Shown: positions 50,848-60,468 of the stretch, piece by piece | Layout of the letters: each line of letters opens with the position of its first letter | How positions within the stretch are numbered: the stretch's first letter is position 1 | Source: Subtercola boreus | GTDB lineage: Bacteria; Actinomycetota; Actinomycetes; Actinomycetales; Microbacteriaceae | DNA: 64,000 nucleotides | Direction of reading: 5' to 3' | Assembly: GCF_003399635.1 (NCBI RefSeq) | Contig: NZ_NBXB01000037.1 | Span: 1 to 64,000 of the forward strand | The notes under the pieces: model-generated | The model's input: the letters and a program-made list of their open reading frames with translations, nothing else | The model's database searches: none | What the model was told of the DNA's origin: nothing | Position numbers and translations under genes: made by a program

Positions 50848-51864
50848 CTAGGAGGGACGAATCACGGCCTTGATGCAGTCACTCAAGCCCACGGCCGAAA
50901 GGGCCTCGGCATATTCTTCGAGGGTGAAGCGATGCGTGATCATCCCCGCTGTGTCGACTCGGCCGCTCCGAAGGGCGTTGACCGCACGATCGAACGAGAA
51001 CTGCTGCGCGAACGAGCCCTTGATGGTCAGTTCGCGCCGGAACACTTCGTAGGGAGCGATCGGGAGTATCGCCGACTCTGCCGTCATGCCGTAGACGAAG
51101 AACGTTCCCCCAGTGCGTGTCAGGTCGATGGCATGCTCCAACACCGGGATAGCCCCCGTGGCGTCGACAACGATGTCGTAGCCGACCCCGCCCGTCCGCG
51201 CACGCAGGTCTTCGACGAAGTCAGAGCCACGCTCGATTCGTACGGTGACATCGACACCGTGTTCAGCAGCCAGCTCGAGTTTGGCTTCGGTGGGTGCCGC
51301 GATCGTCACCCTGCCGGCCCCCGTCGACTTCAGCAGCTGCGCGAGCAGCAGACCGGTGGGACCGGCTCCGAACAGCAGCACGTCCGCTCCGGGAGTCACG
51401 GCCAGCACGTCGAGGCCGTGCACGACGCACGCGATCGGCTCTGCGAAGACGGCCACCTCCGGGTCGAGGTCGTTGACCACCCAGCATCGGTCGGCCGATG
51501 CGACGACGTACTCCGCGAAGCCTCCCGGCGCGTTGACACCCTGTGCGAGCAGCTTGCGGCAGAACGCCGGACGAGCGCGGCGACACTCATCGCAGTGCCC
51601 ACAGGCGGCCGTGTTGTCGAGGGTGACCCGGTCGCCGATGTCGAGCGACGCGACATCCTCACCGCGTTCGACAACCTCGCCGACAATCTCGTGCCCGGGA
51701 ATGAGTGGATAGGTAGGCCCGAACTCCCCATCGTGCAGGTGCAGGTCAGTTCCGCAGACACCCGCGACGATAACGCGCAGCAGCACGTCGAGCGGGCCGG
51801 GCGTCGGGGTGGGGATCTCGGACAGTCCGAAGCTGCCGGGCTGACTGTAGACGATGGCTTTCAT
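50848..51864 (-). CDS. Zinc-dependent medium-chain alcohol/polyol dehydrogenase
   Basis: The 338-residue protein has catalytic zinc ligands Cys37 and His58-Glu59 (GVCGTDLHLHDG, PLIPGHEIVG) and structural zinc cysteines Cys88, Cys91, Cys94 and Cys102. The Rossmann domain follows with GAGPTGLLLAQLLKSTGAGRV. It belongs to the sorbitol/threonine dehydrogenase branch. It is the last gene of a minus-strand operon with an SDR, FGGY kinase and lactonase, so it probably oxidises a sugar alcohol or sugar. Confidence 0.88.
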   Translation of the reverse strand: MKAIVYSQPGSFGLSEIPTPTPGPLDVLLRVIVAGVCGTDLHLHDGEFGPTYPLIPGHEIVGEVVERGEDVASLDIGDRVTLDNTAACGHCDECRRARPAFCRKLLAQGVNAPGGFAEYVVASADRCWVVNDLDPEVAVFAEPIACVVHGLDVLAVTPGADVLLFGAGPTGLLLAQLLKSTGAGRVTIAAPTEAKLELAAEHGVDVTVRIERGSDFVEDLRARTGGVGYDIVVDATGAIPVLEHAIDLTRTGGTFFVYGMTAESAILPIAPYEVFRRELTIKGSFAQQFSFDRAVNALRSGRVDTAGMITHRFTLEEYAEALSAVGLSDCIKAVIRPS

Positions 51865-51914
51865 AGGTGCCTTTCGGTGAGCAGCGCGGGAAGGGGTGGG
51901 GCGCGAAGTTCGGC

Positions 51915-52868
51915 CTAAGAACGCAGTGTCAGCAGGCGCGCACCGTTCGAGCGCGTCACGAGTTCGTAGTCCGCCGGGTCGAGTCCGTCCGACAGTCGGG
52001 GAAGAAAGCGCAGGGGCAGATAAGAGAGCCCAGGCATTCCGCCATAAGCGATGTAGCGCGTTCGGCGGGCGACATCACCGCCGACCAGGAGGCGGGCCGC
52101 ACCACCGCCCTTGACCACCCGCAGCAGGCACTCGAGAATCGCACTGTCGGGCGCATCACGGTGCCGGGCCATCCCGTCGTAGCCGAGGTAGGCACCCCGA
52201 GCGGCGAGCTCGTTGTGAAGGCCAGAGTCGAGGTTGCGGTCAGCGTGCGCCAACACGACACGGTCGGGCTGGACACCTTCGGCTGCGATCAGGTCCAGTA
52301 CCTCATGCGTTGCTGAGCCGAAATCGAGGTGCACCATCACGGCGCACCCGGTGTTGAGGCTGGTGGCCGCAGCCGCCTCGATCACGCGCCTCTCAAAGGT
52401 TCCGATTGACCAGTACCGGATGCCCGCTTTCACGAGTCCGGCCCGCACAGGCGCTCCGCCGGGACTCTTGGCCGGCGCTCCGTCGGAGAGGCGGAAGCCG
52501 CTGGCCACGTCGATCGTGAACAGGTCGATGAGCTGACGCACGTTCATCTCGAGCAGCGCGTCGCCGGAACGGTAGTGGCCCCCATGGTGCGCCCCAGTTG
52601 TGTGCACCACGGTCAATCCGGTCGCCTCGCTGATGCGCGCCGTCGCCTCGGCATCGCGGCCGAGACCGGTCGGGGTCGCATCGATGATCGCCTGCACCCC
52701 CCCTTCGACGAGCATCCCGGCCTCGCCGCCGGACCGCTTCTCGTCGTCGAGTTCGTCGCCGGGCAACAGGGGCGACGTCTGAAAGAGGTGTTCGTGGTAG
52801 TCGAGAACTCCGAGGGATGCCGGGTCGATGTCACCCAGTACTGTGCGGATGACGCTCATCGACGTCAC
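51915..52868 (-). CDS. Phosphotriesterase-family protein, putative sugar lactonase
   Basis: The 317-residue protein has the binuclear metal motif His25-x-His27 (LDYHEHLF), then a Lys in GLVKAGIRYWSIG that would be the bridging carbamylated Lys, His in AVMVHLDFG and LAHADRN, and Asp in VGGDVARR. Related COG1735 proteins include phosphofuranose lactonases. In a pathway with an FGGY kinase it may open a sugar or sugar-phosphate lactone. It overlaps the kinase stop by four bases. Confidence 0.82.
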   Translation of the reverse strand: MTSMSVIRTVLGDIDPASLGVLDYHEHLFQTSPLLPGDELDDEKRSGGEAGMLVEGGVQAIIDATPTGLGRDAEATARISEATGLTVVHTTGAHHGGHYRSGDALLEMNVRQLIDLFTIDVASGFRLSDGAPAKSPGGAPVRAGLVKAGIRYWSIGTFERRVIEAAAATSLNTGCAVMVHLDFGSATHEVLDLIAAEGVQPDRVVLAHADRNLDSGLHNELAARGAYLGYDGMARHRDAPDSAILECLLRVVKGGGAARLLVGGDVARRTRYIAYGGMPGLSYLPLRFLPRLSDGLDPADYELVTRSNGARLLTLRS

Positions 52869-54358
52869 CTGGCCAGTTCGTCAAACCAGGGCTCGAGGCG
52901 CCGGTAGGCGTCGAGGAACGTGCTGTACTCCGACCCGTACCGGGCGTGGCGTGCGGGATCGGGCACCCGGCGTTCGGCGCGGTTCGAGAACTTCGACGCG
53001 GTGTCGAACCCTTCGAAGATGCCCACACCGACTCCTGCGACCACGGCGGCTCCGATCGCATTGGCTTCATCGACAAGGTCCCTGGCGCTGACCGGTACCC
53101 CCCACACGTCAGCAAAAATGTCGAGAAGCAAACCTGAGTTGGCAGCCCCGCCGATGGCATCGATCGAGGGAATGGAAGTGCCGTTCTCCACGAACGCACG
53201 AAGCCCCGTGTGAAGGTTGAAGGCCACTCCCTCCAGCACGGCGCGTGTCATGTTGCCCCGACCGTGGTGCATCAGCAGACCAACAAACGCAGCTCGGGCG
53301 GCCGGGTTCCAGTACGGAGACCTCTCCCCCAGCAGGTGGGGAAGAAAGAAGAGCCCGTCTTCGGATGCCGCGGCTGAGGCGGCCGCTCCGAGCAGTTCCT
53401 TGTAGCGGTCGTTCTGCCCGGGCGCCAGCAGGGAGGTCACCCACGAGAGCGAAGCCCCTCCGGCCTGCATGGTCGCCGTGGGCACGAATCGACCAGGAAT
53501 GACGTGATTGAAAGTCATCGATCGCATCAGCGGGTCGTGCAGCGGAGCATCGGCACTTATTGACACCCACGAGGATGAACCGAGGTAGGCATAGGCACCG
53601 GAGGACGCATCGATGATGCCGGCTCCAAGGGCTGCCATCGGTCCGTCTCCGCCGCCGATCACGACCGGGGTGCCGGCAGCGAGCCCCGTCTGCCGGGCGG
53701 CGTCGGCCGTCACCGTTCCTATGACGGTCGTCGATTCGACGATCTCGGGGAAGAGCGAGGGATCAAGTTCGGCGGCCTCAATGAGCTCGGTCGACCAGGC
53801 ACTGGCTGCCTGGTCATAGGCGTTGGTGCTTGACGCGTCAGAGGGGTCGGTGACCCGCACCCCGGTGAGACGGTAGGCGAGGTAGTCCTTCGCCTGCATC
53901 ACGGTGTCGATGCGCGCGAATGCTTCAGGTTCGGTGTCGCGCAGCCACATCACCTTCGAGAGAGAGTAGGTCGGGTTGAGCCTGTGCCCAGTGATGGCAT
54001 AGGCACGCTCCATCCCGATCCGCTCGATGAGGGTGTCGCACTGTGTTCCTGATCGGGTGTCAGCCCAGATGATGGCCGGACGAACGACGTCGCCCGCGGC
54101 ATCCATAGGAACGACACCCATCATCTGCCCCGAGAACGAGATCGCGTCGACGTCGGCGCTCGTGATGCCGCCTTTCTCGAGCAGCGTACGGTTGGCCTCC
54201 GTCATGGCGTTCCACCAGTCGTGCGGGTTCTGCTGGGCACGGCCGCCCGGCCCGAAGTCGGCGCCATAGTTCACCGAGACGGCGGCGATGAGGCGAGCGT
54301 CGTTCGAGACGAGCGTCGCTTTGTTACCCGTCGTTCCGAGGTCGTGAGAGATGATCAT
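52865..54358 (-). CDS. FGGY family carbohydrate kinase (xylulokinase-like)
   Basis: The 497-residue kinase starts SHDLGTTGNKATLV, which holds the phosphate-binding motif of FGGY kinases, then SFSGQMMGVVPMD, GGGDGPMAALGAG and a C-terminal IDAIGGAANSGLLLDIFADVW. It is closer to xylulokinases than to glycerol kinases by overall layout. It is the second gene of the minus operon after the SDR. Together with the zinc dehydrogenase it suits a polyol or ketose pathway; the natural substrate is unknown. Confidence 0.88.
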   Translation of the reverse strand: MIISHDLGTTGNKATLVSNDARLIAAVSVNYGADFGPGGRAQQNPHDWWNAMTEANRTLLEKGGITSADVDAISFSGQMMGVVPMDAAGDVVRPAIIWADTRSGTQCDTLIERIGMERAYAITGHRLNPTYSLSKVMWLRDTEPEAFARIDTVMQAKDYLAYRLTGVRVTDPSDASSTNAYDQAASAWSTELIEAAELDPSLFPEIVESTTVIGTVTADAARQTGLAAGTPVVIGGGDGPMAALGAGIIDASSGAYAYLGSSSWVSISADAPLHDPLMRSMTFNHVIPGRFVPTATMQAGGASLSWVTSLLAPGQNDRYKELLGAAASAAASEDGLFFLPHLLGERSPYWNPAARAAFVGLLMHHGRGNMTRAVLEGVAFNLHTGLRAFVENGTSIPSIDAIGGAANSGLLLDIFADVWGVPVSARDLVDEANAIGAAVVAGVGVGIFEGFDTASKFSNRAERRVPDPARHARYGSEYSTFLDAYRRLEPWFDELAR

Positions 54359-54408
54359 ATGCTTCTCCTTTGAAGTTCGCCGCTCGCTGAGCGGTGGTCT
54401 ACGGCCGC

Positions 54409-55143
54409 TCAGCGCAGCGAGTAGCCACCATCCATCAGCAGTTCGGCCCCGATGTAGTATTTCGCGTCGTCGCTGAGCAGAAAAGCGACCGATGCCGCGA
54501 CCTCATCGGGCGTGGCGAAGCGGCCCACGACCACGTCGCGTTTCCAGATGTCGTGCATGTCGGCTTTGAGGTGGTTAAGCGGGGTGTCGACATAACCGGG
54601 TGAGAGCGCATTGAGACGCACGCCCGAGGTGCCCCATTCGACCGCAAGCGACTTGGTGAGAGCCGTAACGGCGGCCTTCGAGGTGTTGTAGGCACTCTGC
54701 TTCTGCGGAAAATTCACGACGGCGTTTCCGGACATCGATGCGATGTTCACGATGGCGCCGCCGCCCCGGGCGATGAGCTCCCGACCGAACGCCTGGCAGG
54801 TGATGAAGACCCCGCGCAGATTCACTCCGATGACGGCGTCGAACTGTTCGATTGGCATGTCGATGGCGGCGACATCGTCTTCGACGATGCCTGCACTGTT
54901 CACGAGGTGCACTGGGCGATCGTCGTCGGCATAGAGGCCGGCAACAACCGCAGCGACTGACGCGGGCGAGCCCAGATCCATCTCGATTCCCGCGACGCCC
55001 TCCGGTAGCTTGTCGAGACCGCGGCGGTCGAGGGCGTAGACCTCAGCACCCTCTGCGATGAGGCGGCGCGCGATCGCCTGCCCGATTCCGCCTGCGCCGC
55101 CGGTAATGGCTACGCGGCTGTCTGTAAAACGAGTTGTATCCAC
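54409..55143 (-). CDS. SDR family oxidoreductase
   Basis: The 244-residue classical SDR has TGGAGGIG (14-21), NSAG instead of NNAG (82-85), Ser136, Tyr152 and Lys156. It heads the minus operon SDR-kinase-lactonase-dehydrogenase and is divergent from the cupin isomerase. It probably oxidises a sugar or sugar acid. TATC-rich DNA between the two genes forms the divergent promoter region, but I found no clear palindrome. Confidence 0.87.
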   Translation of the reverse strand: MDTTRFTDSRVAITGGAGGIGQAIARRLIAEGAEVYALDRRGLDKLPEGVAGIEMDLGSPASVAAVVAGLYADDDRPVHLVNSAGIVEDDVAAIDMPIEQFDAVIGVNLRGVFITCQAFGRELIARGGGAIVNIASMSGNAVVNFPQKQSAYNTSKAAVTALTKSLAVEWGTSGVRLNALSPGYVDTPLNHLKADMHDIWKRDVVVGRFATPDEVAASVAFLLSDDAKYYIGAELLMDGGYSLR

Positions 55144-55300
55144 GGTGATTCCTCATTCTCGAACGGCGTACCTAGTAAAACTACATCAATCCGGTCACCA
55201 ACCGCAGGAAAATGCAAATCTCATCCGTTGGTATCGCAATTACGACCGTTGATGGCACCATGCTTGTAGTATGACTACCTACACTCGACGAGGAGACCCC

Positions 55301-55915
55301 ATGACGCCACCAGACGTTCCCATCGACCAACCCACTCTGCTGGAGATCTTCACGTCAGGCGAGCTCAGTGGTGCCACACGCCACTACGAGAAAGTCGTCG
55401 GTGACATGCAGGGGGTGTATCTGGATGAGCAGGCGTGGCGTGACGCGGTGTCCAACGGCGAGACCAGCCTTGTCTACTCGGTCGACGAGCAGAGGTACCA
55501 AGACGGCCCAGGAGCCCTGATCGTCGGAACCAGCACGGTTCTCCCCGGCTCCTACGGCGATGAGTTCGCCGTCACCCGGGGCCACCTGCACGCAACATCC
55601 GACCGGGCCGAGTTGTACTACTGCCTGAGCGGTCGCGGTGTCATGCTCCTCGACACCGTCGAGGGAGGCACAGAGGCAGTGGAGCTCACCCCCGGCAAAG
55701 CGGTGAACGTACCCGGCCAATGGGTCCACCGCAGCGTAAACGTCGGGGACGAACCCTTCGTTACCCTTTTCTGCTACGCCGCCGACGCGGGACAGAACTA
55801 CGCGATCATCGCCGAAGCAGGAGGCATGAAGACGCTCGTTGTCGCAGACGCGCAATCGGGCTGGACGACCATTCCCAACCCCCGGCACCGGGGCTACCGC
55901 AGGGAGCAGTCGTGA
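55301..55915 (+). CDS. Cupin-type glucose-6-phosphate isomerase-like protein
   Basis: The product (204 residues) is a cupin of the archaeal-type phosphoglucose isomerase family, with metal ligands His95 and His97 (TRGHLH), Glu104 (ELYYCLSGRG) and His143 (PGQWVHRSVN). I use the ATG at 55301, with GAGGAG five bases upstream; an ATG at 55271 has no site. It leads the operon isomerase, aldolase, AroE-like, D-2-hydroxyacid dehydrogenase and RpiR. It would isomerise an aldose/ketose phosphate of the pathway. Confidence 0.82.
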   Translation: MTPPDVPIDQPTLLEIFTSGELSGATRHYEKVVGDMQGVYLDEQAWRDAVSNGETSLVYSVDEQRYQDGPGALIVGTSTVLPGSYGDEFAVTRGHLHATSDRAELYYCLSGRGVMLLDTVEGGTEAVELTPGKAVNVPGQWVHRSVNVGDEPFVTLFCYAADAGQNYAIIAEAGGMKTLVVADAQSGWTTIPNPRHRGYRREQS

Positions 55916-56559
55916 CCGGCACCGCCCTCGAACGGCTGACCCTCGCGCGCATCGTTCCGGTCGTCGAGATCACGGATGTTGCGCGGGGCGTCGAGCTCGC
56001 CCACTGCCTGAGCGCCGCCGGTCTGCCCGTCGCGGAGGTCACGCTGCGCACACCCGCCGCGCTCGAGGCCATTCAGGCAATCCACGCAGAGGTACCCGGG
56101 TTCCTGGTCGGCGCGGGCACACTCCTCACCCCCGCCCAGGTCGAAGACGCCGTCGAGGCAGGGGCCCACTTCGGCGTCTCACCGGGATTTACGCCTGCTC
56201 TCTCCGCCGCGGCATCCGGCGCCGATCTGCCGTTCGTGCCTGGCGCCATCAGCCCGACCGAGATCCTCGCGGCCGTCGAGCTGGGCCATACCCATCTAAA
56301 GTTCTTCCCCGCCGAGCAGTCGGGCGGCGTCGCCGTCATCTCGGCCTTCGCCGCCCCGTTCGCCGCAATTGGCATTCGCTTCATGCCCACCGGCGGGGTG
56401 AGGCTGTCGAATCTCGACAGTTACCTTGCCCTCAGCACCGTCTTCGCGATCGGCGGAACGTGGATCGCGCCGCGTGACCAGATCGCCGAGGGCCGCTTCG
56501 ACGAGATCACCCAGTCTGCCCGCGCTGCCGTCGCCACGGTGGCGGCTTTCGGCGCCTGA
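55912..56559 (+). CDS. eda: 2-keto-3-deoxy-6-phosphogluconate (KDPG)-type aldolase
   Basis: The 215-residue protein is a class I KDPG/KDPGal aldolase: Glu42 and Arg46 in AEVTLRTP and the Schiff-base Lys130 in HTHLKFFPAE. It starts at GTG overlapping the isomerase stop by four bases. It would cleave a 2-keto-3-deoxy acid phosphate into pyruvate and an aldehyde phosphate. No dehydratase making that substrate is encoded nearby, so it may use a product of another locus. Confidence 0.85.
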   Translation: MTGTALERLTLARIVPVVEITDVARGVELAHCLSAAGLPVAEVTLRTPAALEAIQAIHAEVPGFLVGAGTLLTPAQVEDAVEAGAHFGVSPGFTPALSAAASGADLPFVPGAISPTEILAAVELGHTHLKFFPAEQSGGVAVISAFAAPFAAIGIRFMPTGGVRLSNLDSYLALSTVFAIGGTWIAPRDQIAEGRFDEITQSARAAVATVAAFGA

Positions 56560-56584
56560 CCCCTACAGAAAGAGACCAGCGCTC

Positions 56585-57553
56585 GTGCCTCGCACCCTCA
56601 CCCCAGACACCCTCGAATCGGCCACGGTTCCATCTTTCTATTTCGTCGGCGTCACCACCGGTAGTTCATCGATCCGTACCGTATTTCCCGCCTGGGCCGA
56701 GTCTCTCGGTCTCGGCGAGGTCGAGCTGGTGGGCATCGACCTGCCCCTGCACGCCCCCGCAGACCAATACCGCAGGGTGGTCTCGTTCCTGAAAGATGAC
56801 GCCCTCAGCATGGGCGCCCTGGTCACCACCCACAAGATTGATCTGTTCCACGCGGCGAGAGACCTCTTCGATGAGATCGACCCGCTTGCCGAGCTGATGA
56901 ATGAAGTCAGCTGCCTCTCGAAACGCGACGGTCGATTCCGCGCCCACGCGAAAGACCCGATCTCCTCCGGACTCGCACTCGACGCCTTCCTCCCAGCGGG
57001 GTACTTCGCCGAAGCACCGACCGATGTCATCGTCTTCGGTGCGGGCGGCTCGGCGATCGCCATCGACTGGTACCTCTCCCGACCCGGCCGCGGCGCTGAC
57101 CGCCCCGCGCGAATCGTGGTCACGAACAGGAGCGGTGCACGACTCGATACCCTACGCGACATCCATGAGGCGGCGTCGGCAGGCACCCCGCTCGAGGCGG
57201 TGCTCGCCCCGACAGCAGCCGACAATGATGCTGTGCTCAGGACGGCCAGTCGGCGCGCCGTCGTCGTGAACGCAACGGGCCTCGGCAAAGATGCCCCGGG
57301 CTCCCCCCTGTCCGATGACGTCGTCTTTCCCGAGCATGCCGTCGTCTGGGATCTGAACTACCGCGGCGACCTTCTGTTCCTTGACCAGGCCCGAGCCGCA
57401 GAGAAGGCACGCTCGCTGCAGGTCGAAGACGGCTGGATCTACTTCATCCACGGCTGGACACAGGTCATCGCAGAAGTCTTCAACGTGACGATCCCCACCA
57501 GCGGGCCGCTGTTCGACGAGCTCTCGGCCAAAGCCGGCCGCACCCGGGCCTGA
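56585..57553 (+). CDS. Shikimate dehydrogenase (AroE)-like protein
   Basis: The 322-residue product aligns with AroE in having VGVTTGSSSIRTVFPAWAE, ALVTTHKIDLF with a catalytic Lys84 (TTHK instead of the usual TIPHK), ELMNEVSCLSKRDGRFRAHAKDP in place of the NTDG loop, and the Rossmann VIVFGAGGSAIAIDWYL. Changes around the substrate pocket make shikimate an unlikely substrate. It sits in a sugar operon, so it probably oxidises a sugar acid or a related ring compound. It starts at GTG with a weak site. Confidence 0.75.
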   Translation: MPRTLTPDTLESATVPSFYFVGVTTGSSSIRTVFPAWAESLGLGEVELVGIDLPLHAPADQYRRVVSFLKDDALSMGALVTTHKIDLFHAARDLFDEIDPLAELMNEVSCLSKRDGRFRAHAKDPISSGLALDAFLPAGYFAEAPTDVIVFGAGGSAIAIDWYLSRPGRGADRPARIVVTNRSGARLDTLRDIHEAASAGTPLEAVLAPTAADNDAVLRTASRRAVVVNATGLGKDAPGSPLSDDVVFPEHAVVWDLNYRGDLLFLDQARAAEKARSLQVEDGWIYFIHGWTQVIAEVFNVTIPTSGPLFDELSAKAGRTRA

Positions 57554-57560
57554 GTCGACG

Positions 57561-58487
57561 ATGCGCGTTCTCATCACTCCCCGCTCTATGACTTCGGCCG
57601 GACTCGACTCCGTGCCCGAACTGAATCCGCTCCGTGAGCGGGGCGTCGAACTGATCTCAGGGCCAGCGGGCCGGCTACCCACCGAGCCGGAACTACTCGA
57701 GCTCGTGCACGACGTCGACGGCTGGCTCGCAGGCGTCGAGGTCGTCTCAGCCCGAGTTCTGGCCGAGGCGCCTCAGCTGCGCGTCATCAGCCGCAACGGC
57801 GTCGGAGCTGACGCCGTTGATCTTGCCGCTGCAGAAGCCCGGGGGATCATTGTCGCGCTCGCACGCGGCGCCAACTCGCGCGGAGTCGCTGAGCTGGCCA
57901 TTCTCCTCACCATGGCCGGTCTCAGGCACCTGCCTGAGGCCAACGCGGCGATGAAGACCGGCGAATGGCAGCGCACCCTCGGTCGAGAAATGCCCGACAT
58001 CACCCTCGGTCTGGTTGGATTCGGCGCCATCGGGCGTCTCGTCGCAGAGCTCGCCAGCGGCCTCGGTGCATGCGTTCTCGCGCACGACGCCTACTCTGAG
58101 GTCGACGCCGCCTCCCACGCTTCAAGCGCGACCTTTGCCGAGGTGTTTGCACGCAGCGACGTCGTCTCGCTGCACAGCCCGCCACCGGCCGACGGTTCGC
58201 CGCTGGTGACTGCCGAAGTGCTCGCGACGATGAGAAGGGGTGCCGTGCTGATCAACACCGCCCGCTCGGCTCTCGTTGACGATGATGCCGTTGTCTCCGC
58301 GCTGGGCTCAGGGAGACTGTCTGCCTATGCGGTCGACGCATTCGACAACGAGCCGCCCAGGCTTAGCCCACTGCTGCTTCATGAACACACCATCCTCACC
58401 CCGCATCTCGGGGGTTTCACCGACGCGAGCACTCGCCGGGCCACGGAGCAAGCGGTCGCCAACCTGATCACTACGCTGGGACTGTAA
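57561..58487 (+). CDS. D-isomer-specific 2-hydroxyacid dehydrogenase
   Basis: The 308-residue protein has the D-2-hydroxyacid dehydrogenase layout: an N-terminal catalytic domain with ISRNGVGADAVDLAAAEA, the NAD motif GLVGFGAIGRLVAEL, the catalytic Arg in INTARSALVDD, Glu in DNEPPR and His in LTPHLGGFT. It starts seven bases after the AroE-like stop. Likely substrates are phosphoglycerate-like or keto-acid products of the aldolase step. Confidence 0.87.
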   Translation: MRVLITPRSMTSAGLDSVPELNPLRERGVELISGPAGRLPTEPELLELVHDVDGWLAGVEVVSARVLAEAPQLRVISRNGVGADAVDLAAAEARGIIVALARGANSRGVAELAILLTMAGLRHLPEANAAMKTGEWQRTLGREMPDITLGLVGFGAIGRLVAELASGLGACVLAHDAYSEVDAASHASSATFAEVFARSDVVSLHSPPPADGSPLVTAEVLATMRRGAVLINTARSALVDDDAVVSALGSGRLSAYAVDAFDNEPPRLSPLLLHEHTILTPHLGGFTDASTRRATEQAVANLITTLGL

Positions 58488-58518
58488 GCGCCACGGTGGC
58501 GCGAACGGAAGCAGACCC

Positions 58519-59391
58519 ATGAAACCCGAGGCCTACCCGCCGACGAATGCTCCACTCCTCGAACATCTCAACGATGTGATCGGCACCCTGCGCGCGTCCG
58601 AACGTAAAGTCGCGCAGCTCGTGGCCGACAACCCGACATTCGTCATGAACGCGACAATGGCCGGGGTCGCTGAGGCCGCAGGAGTCAGCGAGCCCACCGT
58701 CATGCGGTTCTGCACCTCACTCGGGTTCGCAGGGTTTCAACAGTTCAAAATCTCGCTCGCCCAGACGCTCGCTCTCGGCATCCCTGCAACACTCTCGACC
58801 ATCGGCCGAGATGATGCAATTGAAGTCCTGATCACCAAAGTATTCGATCACACGATGTCAAGCCTTGATCGGGCACGCCGATTTCTCGACCCCGCAGCAG
58901 TCGACCGTGCGGTCAACGCCATCATCGCATCGACCTCACTGACCTTCGCCGGGCTCGGGGCATCCGCATTGATCGGACTGGACGCCGAACAGAAGGCCGC
59001 ACTGTTCGGCGTGCCCTGCTCAGCGCCCTCAGACCCACACCAGCAGTTCATGGCCGCATCGACCGCACGGCCAACCGACGTCATCATCGCAATATCGAAC
59101 ACGGGACGAACGAAGTCCGTCGTGCAGGTCGCCAAGACCGCCAGGACGAACGGTGCTACCGTCATCGGCATGTCGGGCGAAGACAGCCCACTGCTGGCGC
59201 ACTGCGACATCCCCCTTGTCGTGAAGACAATCGAAGACACTGACATCCACACCCCCACCGTGAGCCGCCTTGCCGGGCTGGTGGTCATCGACATCCTCGC
59301 CACCGCCGTCGCCCTGCGCCGCGGAAAAGACCACATGGACAAGTTGACGGCGATGAAAGAGGGACTGCTCCGGTTCCGGCGCGACGACTGA
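58519..59391 (+). CDS. RpiR/MurR family transcriptional regulator with SIS domain
   Basis: The 290-residue protein has an N-terminal HTH_6 domain (TLRASERKVAQLVADNP, GVAEAAGVSEPTVMRFCTSLGFAGFQQFK) and a C-terminal SIS domain (VDRAVNAIIASTSLTFAGLGASALI and VIIAISNTGRTKSVVQVAKTARTNGATVIGMS) that binds sugar phosphates. It is last in the plus operon and convergent with a zinc dehydrogenase gene. It is the likely local regulator of the second sugar cluster, answering to a phosphorylated intermediate. Confidence 0.9.
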   Translation: MKPEAYPPTNAPLLEHLNDVIGTLRASERKVAQLVADNPTFVMNATMAGVAEAAGVSEPTVMRFCTSLGFAGFQQFKISLAQTLALGIPATLSTIGRDDAIEVLITKVFDHTMSSLDRARRFLDPAAVDRAVNAIIASTSLTFAGLGASALIGLDAEQKAALFGVPCSAPSDPHQQFMAASTARPTDVIIAISNTGRTKSVVQVAKTARTNGATVIGMSGEDSPLLAHCDIPLVVKTIEDTDIHTPTVSRLAGLVVIDILATAVALRRGKDHMDKLTAMKEGLLRFRRDD

Positions 59392-59394
59392 GAG

Positions 59395-60441
59395 CTAACC
59401 GAGTTCGACACCGTCCTGAACGATCAGCACCTTGATCTGATCGCCGCCGGCGGCCGCAGCGAACGCCTCCGCGGCCTCCTCCAGGGGGTAGGTCGACGTG
59501 ATCATATGGGCGGCATCGACACCGCCCGCCGCGATGATCTCGATGGCCCTCACGTAGTCCTCGCGTACATAAGTCGCCGATCCCTGCAACCGCACCTGCC
59601 TGTCCTGCAGCACAAACAGTGGGATCTGCACGGGCCGGGAAGGTACGCCGACCGTGACGACGATGCCGCCGCGTTGAACCATCTCGATGGCCGAGATGAC
59701 GGTGGGCTGGATCGAGACACAGTCGAAGACCACATCAGCGGTCTCGCCCAGCTGAGCTCGCACCGCATCCGCCACGTCAGCGTCGCCTGAGTCGACAACC
59801 GCGTCGGCTCCGAGCCGTAGGGCCCCTTCCCGTTTCGACCCGAGCACGTCGGTCATGACTATGCGCCGGGCCCCGTGAGCTTTCGCTGCCGCCAGCATGA
59901 GAAGTCCGATTGTCCCGCACCCGATGATCACGACGGCCTTGTCCCGAATGTCGCCAGCAAGCCGAATGGCATGCAACGGCGTCGAAAGCGGTTCGATGAG
60001 AAAGGCCATCCGTAGGTCGAAACCCTCGGGAATGATGTGCAGGCGACTCGCCCGAACTGTGAACAGATCGGCCATTCCGCCCTCACGGAATCCGCAGCCG
60101 AAGAACTCGAGGTTCTCGCAGATGTTGGAACGCCCGGTGCTGCACATCTTGCAGTACCCACAGGGCAGCGTCGGTTCCGGGGTCACAAGCTGGCCGACGC
60201 TGAACCCGGTCGCCTCCGCACCGAGCGCCTCGATGACACCGACGACCTCGTGCCCTGGGAAATACGGGGGCTTCATCGTGGGGTGCGAGCCGTGCATCCC
60301 GTGGATGTCCGATCCGCAGACACCCGCGACGCGGAGCGAGACCAGCGCCTCATCGGAACGCAATTCAGGTACGGCTTCTTCGATGACTTCGACGACGCCG
60401 GGCGCTGAGACCTTCACGCGTCTGCGCAGGTGGGTATCCAT
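59395..60441 (-). CDS. Zinc-dependent alcohol/polyol dehydrogenase
   Basis: The 348-residue protein has catalytic zinc ligands Cys42 and His64-Glu65 (GVCGSDIHGMHG, PYFPGHEVVG) and structural cysteines Cys94, Cys97, Cys100 and Cys108. The Rossmann motif is VVIIGCGTIGLLMLAAAKAHGA. It resembles L-gulonate/L-iditol-type dehydrogenases. It follows the sugar-binding protein gene after a strong hairpin and its stop lies 3 bp from the convergent RpiR stop. Confidence 0.87.
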   Translation of the reverse strand: MDTHLRRRVKVSAPGVVEVIEEAVPELRSDEALVSLRVAGVCGSDIHGMHGSHPTMKPPYFPGHEVVGVIEALGAEATGFSVGQLVTPEPTLPCGYCKMCSTGRSNICENLEFFGCGFREGGMADLFTVRASRLHIIPEGFDLRMAFLIEPLSTPLHAIRLAGDIRDKAVVIIGCGTIGLLMLAAAKAHGARRIVMTDVLGSKREGALRLGADAVVDSGDADVADAVRAQLGETADVVFDCVSIQPTVISAIEMVQRGGIVVTVGVPSRPVQIPLFVLQDRQVRLQGSATYVREDYVRAIEIIAAGGVDAAHMITSTYPLEEAAEAFAAAAGGDQIKVLIVQDGVELG

Positions 60442-60468
60442 AAACTGTTCCTCTCGTCATAAAGAAAT

